In this document: positions 62,591 through 64,000 of the stretch, piece after piece | Layout: each line of letters opens with the position of its first letter | How positions within the stretch are numbered: the first letter of the stretch is position 1 | Origin: Simmondsia chinensis | Taxonomy: Eukaryota; Streptophyta; Magnoliopsida; Caryophyllales; Simmondsiaceae | Reading direction: 5' to 3' | NCBI GenBank assembly: GCA_018398585.1 | Contig: JAGTTD010000013.1 | Coordinates: forward strand, 31,327,131 to 31,391,130 | Length of the DNA stretch: 64,000 nt | Notes under the pieces: model-generated | Seen by the model: only the letters and a program-made list of their open reading frames with translations | Database searches by the model: none | Told to the model about the DNA's origin: nothing | Made by a program: the position numbers and the translations under genes

Positions 62591-62969
62591 AACAATTGGA
62601 CTACAAAATTATCTCATCATGACCAAAAAACAAAAAAATTCAAACATAAAATTTATACCCTAAAAATAATTTCACGGTAATACAAAGTATTAAAATGTTA
62701 ACATTATTTGAGAATGGTCGTTATACTCTGCTCATTGTGTCAATCTAGTCCATGTGCCTTTAATTGTGGCAATTTAGTCCATCGGCAGTTTATATTGTGT
62801 CAATTTAGTCCTTTGGTCAAATTTAACTTACATTATTGACGTAATTTTTAACAAGACAATTATGTTAGATGCAAATAAGCCACTAGAAATCTACTCATTG
62901 ACTCAATGTAATTCAATCCATGGTTGAATTATTAAAAACTTAACACAAATTTTACTCTAGGGACTAAGA

Positions 62970-63180
62970 CCTAAGAGGGTACCAACACATAAGCACTGGA
63001 TCCCATTAAAACTCCAAAGTTAAGCATGCTTCGGCAAGAGTAGTACCAAGATGGATGATTTTCAGGGAAGTCCTCGTGCTGCACTCCTCAGGTTGGGGGT
63101 TCTCGGAAACAATCTCCCTTCAGGGTGCTACCCCAAAGGGGGAAGGTTGCATATATCTACCCCTCTCCAGACCTGCTTAG
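62970..63180 (+). mobile_element. 5S rRNA-derived SINE, third D2 copy
   Basis: Paralogue of 28215-28428 inside the same MITE. AAGTTAAGCATGCTTCGGCA, GGGAAGTCCTCGTGCTGCAC and AAGGGGGAAGGTTGCATATA are visible. Like its partner it lacks the TTG tail. Confidence 0.75.
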
Positions 63181-64000
63181 TTTAAATTGGCACAATTAAA
63201 ATTACAAGAACTAAATTGACACAATTGACAAAATATAGGGACCTTTGATATTAACAACTCTAAAATATAATTTACGAATAAAAATATAAATATTTGTTTC
63301 ATCGTAACGCATGGACCTAGTCAATTGATAAACATTTTACATTATAGTCTCATCGTCGGCAATTTAAAGAGGATTAAATCAATGTTAAAAGTTCTTTTTA
63401 ATAAGTTACTGAAAAAGTAAAAATTAAGACATCTATCTATAAAAATAAAAAAAATACTAGAGTTATTTATATTTTAGTACCCGATATTTGTAAAAATAAT
63501 AAAAAGATCACTGACCCTTTTATTTTTTTTTTTTTTTATTTTTTTTTTGCAAACTCATATTTTAGTCATAGGACCTCTCTGATGTGATGAAGTCATATTA
63601 CGAGGAAAAACTTATGTGGCAGTTCACCTTAAATTACTTGTACAGTATATTAACGTAACTTCCTCACTTGACGTGGCAGGTCATTTTAAATACCCACTAA
63701 AGTTAAGGGAATATTAACGGTTGCGAATGGAAGTTTTTCTTTTGTTTTATTTTAAAAAAAGGTCATGATGGGTATTGTCGTCAAAATATTGCAGCGGATA
63801 TGTAAAGTGATGGGCCATATCAGCTTTCTTTCTGGAATATGATATCAGCATGTTAGAAAGGATCTTATTTATCAATATGAAGAAAATCTAAAATATTAAA
63901 AAATAAATAAATAATCAATGACTTTCTTTATAAATTTTTTAAATTTTAAAATACTGAAATGTAAATAATTCTTAAAGTTTATCATTTACCATTTCAACAA

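Larger units (their letters stand above)
56868..64000. repeat. Segmental duplication D2, right part (continues past window)
   Basis: It corresponds to 12801-17708 joined to 24833-29262. It lacks the MULE, the tandem duplication, the TRIM/Copia chimera and the NUMT. It is in the same orientation as D1. At the window edge the similarity is still strong. Confidence 0.9.

Noticed and set aside
1..64000. CRISPR arrays, operons, bacterial promoters or riboswitches
   Set aside because: The sequence is plant nuclear DNA; no regularly spaced repeats with unique spacers or bacterial gene layout were seen.

Overview
This is a stretch of plant nuclear DNA, most probably from a eudicot. The evidence is AT-rich intergenic DNA, a plant germin-like gene with one short GT-AG intron, plant-type Copia, Athila-like Gypsy, MULE, hAT and CACTA-like elements, RTE- and L1-type LINEs, and a nuclear fragment of a plant mitochondrial tRNA-Ser(UGA) locus. 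I cannot name the species. Only one intact cellular gene is visible, the germin-like gene at 46987-48089. Nearly everything else is transposable elements in several layers of nesting, plus one large dispersed segmental duplication.

Layout. 1132-5491 is a hAT-like element with an 8-bp target duplication, and it holds a decayed RTE-type LINE (1446-5100). 8470-29262 is one copy (D1) of a duplicated block whose second copy (D2) runs from 53408 to the window end in the same orientation. D1 has gained many insertions that D2 lacks: a MULE-type MITE (10661-11060), a CACTA-like MITE (12563-12800), a 1.4-kb tandem duplication, a TRIM/Copia chimera (13851-14630), a mitochondrial insertion (15961-16144) and a 7.1-kb MULE (17709-24832). 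The MULE carries a decayed transposase and a plant-mobile-domain gene. D2 in turn carries an RTE LINE, an L1-like piece and an RTE fragment that D1 lacks. Because each insertion has an empty counterpart, its borders can be read from this window alone.

29263-49134 holds RTE fragments, foldback MITEs, a TRIM interrupted by a SINE, a Copia element (35179-39920) with 143-bp LTRs and a 1-mismatch 5-bp target duplication, LTR fragments in inverted orientation, a solo 72-bp LTR, an L1-like element of about 2.8 kb with an ORF1 but no ORF2 (41545-44352), a tRNA-derived SINE and the germin-like gene. 49135-53377 is a Gypsy remnant with a 1.5-kb LTR and a pol gene that has lost its RT core.

Two patterns stand out. 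First, a short retroposon family has a 5S rRNA-derived head with the internal Pol III promoter region. Its remaining ~150 bases and TTG-repeat tail match the 3' ends of the RTE LINEs in the same window, which suggests a SINE-LINE partnership. Second, four independent L1-like insertions have an ORF1-type C-terminus joined directly to the 3' UTR and A-tail, and no L1 endonuclease or reverse transcriptase is present. This suggests an ORF1-only, trans-mobilised family comparable in layout to mammalian HAL1. Both are inferences from sequence reading without database searches.
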